57,965 nt of DNA from Peptostreptococcaceae bacterium (GTDB taxonomy: Bacteria; Bacillota; Clostridia; Peptostreptococcales; BM714): NCBI GenBank assembly GCA_016649995.1, contig JAENWJ010000006.1, positions 1 through 57,965 of the forward strand. The letters are read 5' to 3'. Positions within the stretch are counted from its first letter, which is position 1; each line of letters opens with the position of its first letter. Below, piece by piece: positions 55,996 to 57,965 of the stretch. The translations under genes and the position numbers were made by a program. Under the pieces are notes generated by a model. The model did no database searches. It had not been told where the DNA came from and saw only the letters and a list, made by a program, of their open reading frames with translations.

Positions 55996-56694
55996 TTGAA
56001 ATTGGACCCAAGGCTGCAGGCAATAGCTGAATATGTAAAAAAAGGTGAATCTGTTGCCGATATAGGAACGGACCATGGATATATACCGATATATTTGGCA
56101 GAAAACGGTATAAGTTCAAAAGTCTTTGCGACTGATGTAAACAAAGGTCCTTTGAACAATGCAAAAGGGATAGTAAAAACGCAGGGCTTTGAGGAAATAA
56201 TAGTGCTAAGGCTCGGAAATGGATTGGCACCTGTAATTGGCGAAAAGATCGACAAGATCATCATTGCCGGGATGGGGGGGCTCTTAATAAGGGATATTCT
56301 TATTTCGGGAGAGGCATTGATATCAAGAGAAAATACCAAACTAATTCTCCAGCCCATGGTGGCGCAATCGGAATTGAGAACATGGCTTAAAGGGAATGGT
56401 TTCAGAATCATATCGGAAAGACTCGCAAGGGACAAGAAGAAGTTTTATGAAATTCTGCTGGTCGAAATGGGAGTAGAACCTTGTGATAATCTGGTATATG
56501 ATGAAATAGGATCTAAACTGCTTGAGGAAAAGGACCCCTTGCTAAAGGCATTTGTAAGCCACAAAATAAGGAAATACGAAATAATCTTGGATAATATAAC
56601 GCAAAACGCTGCGGAATCAGAGCTGATGTATAAGAAAGCCCATGAAATAATTGATCGAATAGAGAAACTTAAGGAGGTTTTGGAAAAAATATGA
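55996..56694 (+). CDS. trmK: tRNA (adenine(22)-N1)-methyltransferase TrmK
   Basis: A 232-residue Class I SAM enzyme methylating A22 of some tRNAs. The SAM motif is DIGTDHGYIPIYL (22-34); GMGGLLIRDIL is a second mark. The start is TTG at 55996 after GAGGAGGAT. The stop overlaps nif3 (ATGA), as is usual for the yqfN-yqfO pair. Confidence 0.93.
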   Translation: MKLDPRLQAIAEYVKKGESVADIGTDHGYIPIYLAENGISSKVFATDVNKGPLNNAKGIVKTQGFEEIIVLRLGNGLAPVIGEKIDKIIIAGMGGLLIRDILISGEALISRENTKLILQPMVAQSELRTWLKGNGFRIISERLARDKKKFYEILLVEMGVEPCDNLVYDEIGSKLLEEKDPLLKAFVSHKIRKYEIILDNITQNAAESELMYKKAHEIIDRIEKLKEVLEKI

Positions 56695-57803
56695 AAAGGA
56701 AAGATCTTTTAGATTTGCTGCAGAGAAAATTTCCTGAAGAATACGCAGAGGATTGGGATAATACAGGATTTATAATAGATGTTGGAAAAAATGAATATGA
56801 GCGTATTCTAGTAGCGCTCGAACTCACGCCGGAAGTATTGAGCGAAGCTCTTGGGCTTGGCGTGGACATTGTAATAACCCATCACCCGATTATTTTCAAA
56901 TCGATCAAAAAATTGAGCACACAGACAGTTGAAGACAGCATGATAATCGAGTGCATAAAACACGATATTTCAGTTTTTACCATTCACACCAATTGCGATA
57001 ACTATGAGGGAGGAACAAACGATTATCTTTCCAAACTTATTGGACTAAGAGAAACAGAAGCTCTTTTACCATTGGAAAAGACCTATATCAAATTGGTCGT
57101 TTTTGCTCCATCTGGATATGTTCAAGCAATCAGAAATAGAATGGGCGAAATGGGCGGAGGCGGCATTGGTCTCTACAGCCATTGCACATTCGCAGTAAAG
57201 GGTACGGGTTCGTTCAAACCCCTCGTTGGTTCAAATCCATTCGTTGGAGAAATAGGTAAGCTGGAAACAGTTGAGGAAATGCGGCTAGAGACTATTTTAC
57301 CTTTATCTAAGCTTGAATCTATGGTGAAGGCCATAAAAGAGGTGCACCCATACGAAGAAATGGCCTACGATATAATACCTCTTGCCAACCTTCAGAAAAA
57401 GGCTGGAAACGGAAGGGTTGGAAGGCTTGATAATCCAATGTCATTGAAAATACTTCTCAAAAATTTGAAAAGTATTCTTTCTGCTGAGGCATTGAGATAT
57501 ACAGGTGATGAAAATAGAATAATTGATAAAGTCGGGCTTTGTACCGGAAGCGGATCGGATTTGATAAGAGAGGCTTATAGAAAAGGTGTGGACTGTTTTT
57601 TGACGGGGGATATAAAATATCATGATGCGCAGTTTGCAAGGATGAATAATATGGTCCTTGTCGACATAGGCCATTATGAAAGTGAAAACATATTTAAGTA
57701 CGCTTTCAGGGAAATGCTTGTTGAAGAAATAGGAATCATTATGCAAAAATCAGACATACTGGTATCAGAAGAAGATATTAACCCGTTCAAATTTTTTAAA
57801 TGA
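56691..57803 (+). CDS. Nif3-like dinuclear metal-binding protein (YqfO)
   Basis: A 370-residue NIF3/DUF34 protein with the extra CutA/ACT-like domain of the Bacillus YqfO form (about 125-225, YIKLVVFAPSGYVQAIRNRM). Metal ligands: HHP (VITHHPIIFKS), HTNCDNYEGG and the late GHYESE. Proposed roles include GTP cyclohydrolase-like hydrolysis and metal insertion, but the function is not settled. AAGGAGG precedes the ATG. Confidence 0.9.
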   Translation: MKRKDLLDLLQRKFPEEYAEDWDNTGFIIDVGKNEYERILVALELTPEVLSEALGLGVDIVITHHPIIFKSIKKLSTQTVEDSMIIECIKHDISVFTIHTNCDNYEGGTNDYLSKLIGLRETEALLPLEKTYIKLVVFAPSGYVQAIRNRMGEMGGGGIGLYSHCTFAVKGTGSFKPLVGSNPFVGEIGKLETVEEMRLETILPLSKLESMVKAIKEVHPYEEMAYDIIPLANLQKKAGNGRVGRLDNPMSLKILLKNLKSILSAEALRYTGDENRIIDKVGLCTGSGSDLIREAYRKGVDCFLTGDIKYHDAQFARMNNMVLVDIGHYESENIFKYAFREMLVEEIGIIMQKSDILVSEEDINPFKFFK

Positions 57804-57808
57804 GTATT

Positions 57809-57837
57809 TTGACAGAAATACGTCTTTATGATATCAT
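57809..57837 (+). promoter_or_regulatory. Promoter of rnpB
   Basis: TTGACA (57809-57814), 17 bases, TATCAT (57832-57837). Predicted start near 57844, at the head of the RNase P RNA. Confidence 0.8.
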
Positions 57838-57843
57838 TAGCAT

Positions 57844-57965
57844 TCGAATGAGTAAGTCAGACGGTCGCATATGAAAATATGAGTAAAGTCCGAGCTCCGC
57901 AGAGCAGGGTGCTGGGTAACCCCCAGTGGAGGCAACTTTAAGGATAGTGCAACAGAAATATACCG
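57844..57965 (+). ncRNA. rnpB: RNase P RNA, 5' part (cut by right edge)
   Basis: The stretch contains the conserved AAAGTCCGAGCTCC block of helix P4/P5 (57894-57907), CAGGGTGCTGGGTAAC with CCCCAGTGG, and AGTGCAACAGAAATATACCG, all in the bacterial RNase P RNA order. It cleaves 5' leaders of pre-tRNAs. About 120 bases of an expected 350-400 are present. The 5' end is inferred from the promoter. Confidence 0.95.

Noticed and set aside
1-57965. CRISPR arrays, prophage or complete transposon
   Set aside because: No regularly spaced repeats, no phage structural or integrase genes and only one IS end were seen.

Overview
The window looks like a core chromosomal segment from a low-GC, Gram-positive anaerobe of the class Clostridia. 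Gene content and order follow the conserved Firmicutes series rplU-prp-rpmA-obg-yhbY-nadD-yqeK-rsfS-leuS, comEA/comEC-holA-rpsT-lepA-hemW-hrcA-grpE-dnaK-dnaJ-prmA-mtaB, rpsU-yqeY-phoH-ybeY-cdd-era-recO-glyQS-ccpN-ppsR-ppdK, and dgt-dnaG-rpoD-trmK-nif3. T-box leaders, a CIRCE operator and strong AGGAGG-type ribosome binding sites fit this. A complete selenocysteine pathway (selD, selA, selB, tRNA-Sec) and a nearby amino-acid/Na+ symporter suggest an amino-acid fermenter, perhaps near the Peptostreptococcaceae/Peptoclostridium group; the species cannot be fixed from this sequence. Sporulation genes that many relatives keep at two points (gpr-spoIIP before lepA, yqfC-yqfD before phoH) are absent, so a non-sporing lineage is plausible.

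Layout. 1-190: end of an insertion sequence. 219-7715: L21 leader, rplU-prp-rpmA, obg, yhbY, nadD, yqeK, rsfS, then a leucine T-box, leuS and ridA. 7767-16139: dacF (minus), comEA, selD (itself a selenoprotein with an in-frame UGA), agcS (minus), selA-selB and tRNA-Sec. 16197-20029: plsY, a 2-hydroxyacid dehydrogenase, a metallo-beta-lactamase-fold protein and an alanyl-tRNA editing protein. 20082-23720: three small or unknown genes and an orphan CamA-like adenine DNA methyltransferase, which reads straight into comEC and holA. 27193-36643: rpsT, lepA, hemW, the heat-shock operon and prmA. 36645-36723: a short scar of a deleted rsmE. 36733-45920: mtaB, HIT protein, rpsU, yqeY, phoH, ybeY, DUF3048 lipoprotein, cdd, era, mgtE, recO and a DUF4342 protein. 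45938-51798: glycine T-box, glyQS, ccpN, ppsR and ppdK. 51925-57803: dgt, dnaG, rpoD, trmK and nif3. 57844-end: the 5' part of RNase P RNA.

How the genes work together: most make or maintain the translation machinery (ribosomal proteins, ribosome assembly GTPases, tRNA and rRNA modification, aminoacyl-tRNA synthesis and proofreading), replication and initiation of transcription, protein folding, and DNA uptake. The ccpN-ppsR-ppdK group controls pyruvate/PEP exchange. The sel genes make and insert selenocysteine.

Points most worth a second look: three genes (rsfS, ccpN, rpoD) whose only well-placed start codons after a good ribosome binding site are AUA, AUC and AUU; an orphan methyltransferase apparently co-transcribed with the DNA uptake channel gene comEC; the rsmE deletion scar; and the selenocysteine locus split by agcS. 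No CRISPR array, prophage or complete mobile element was seen.
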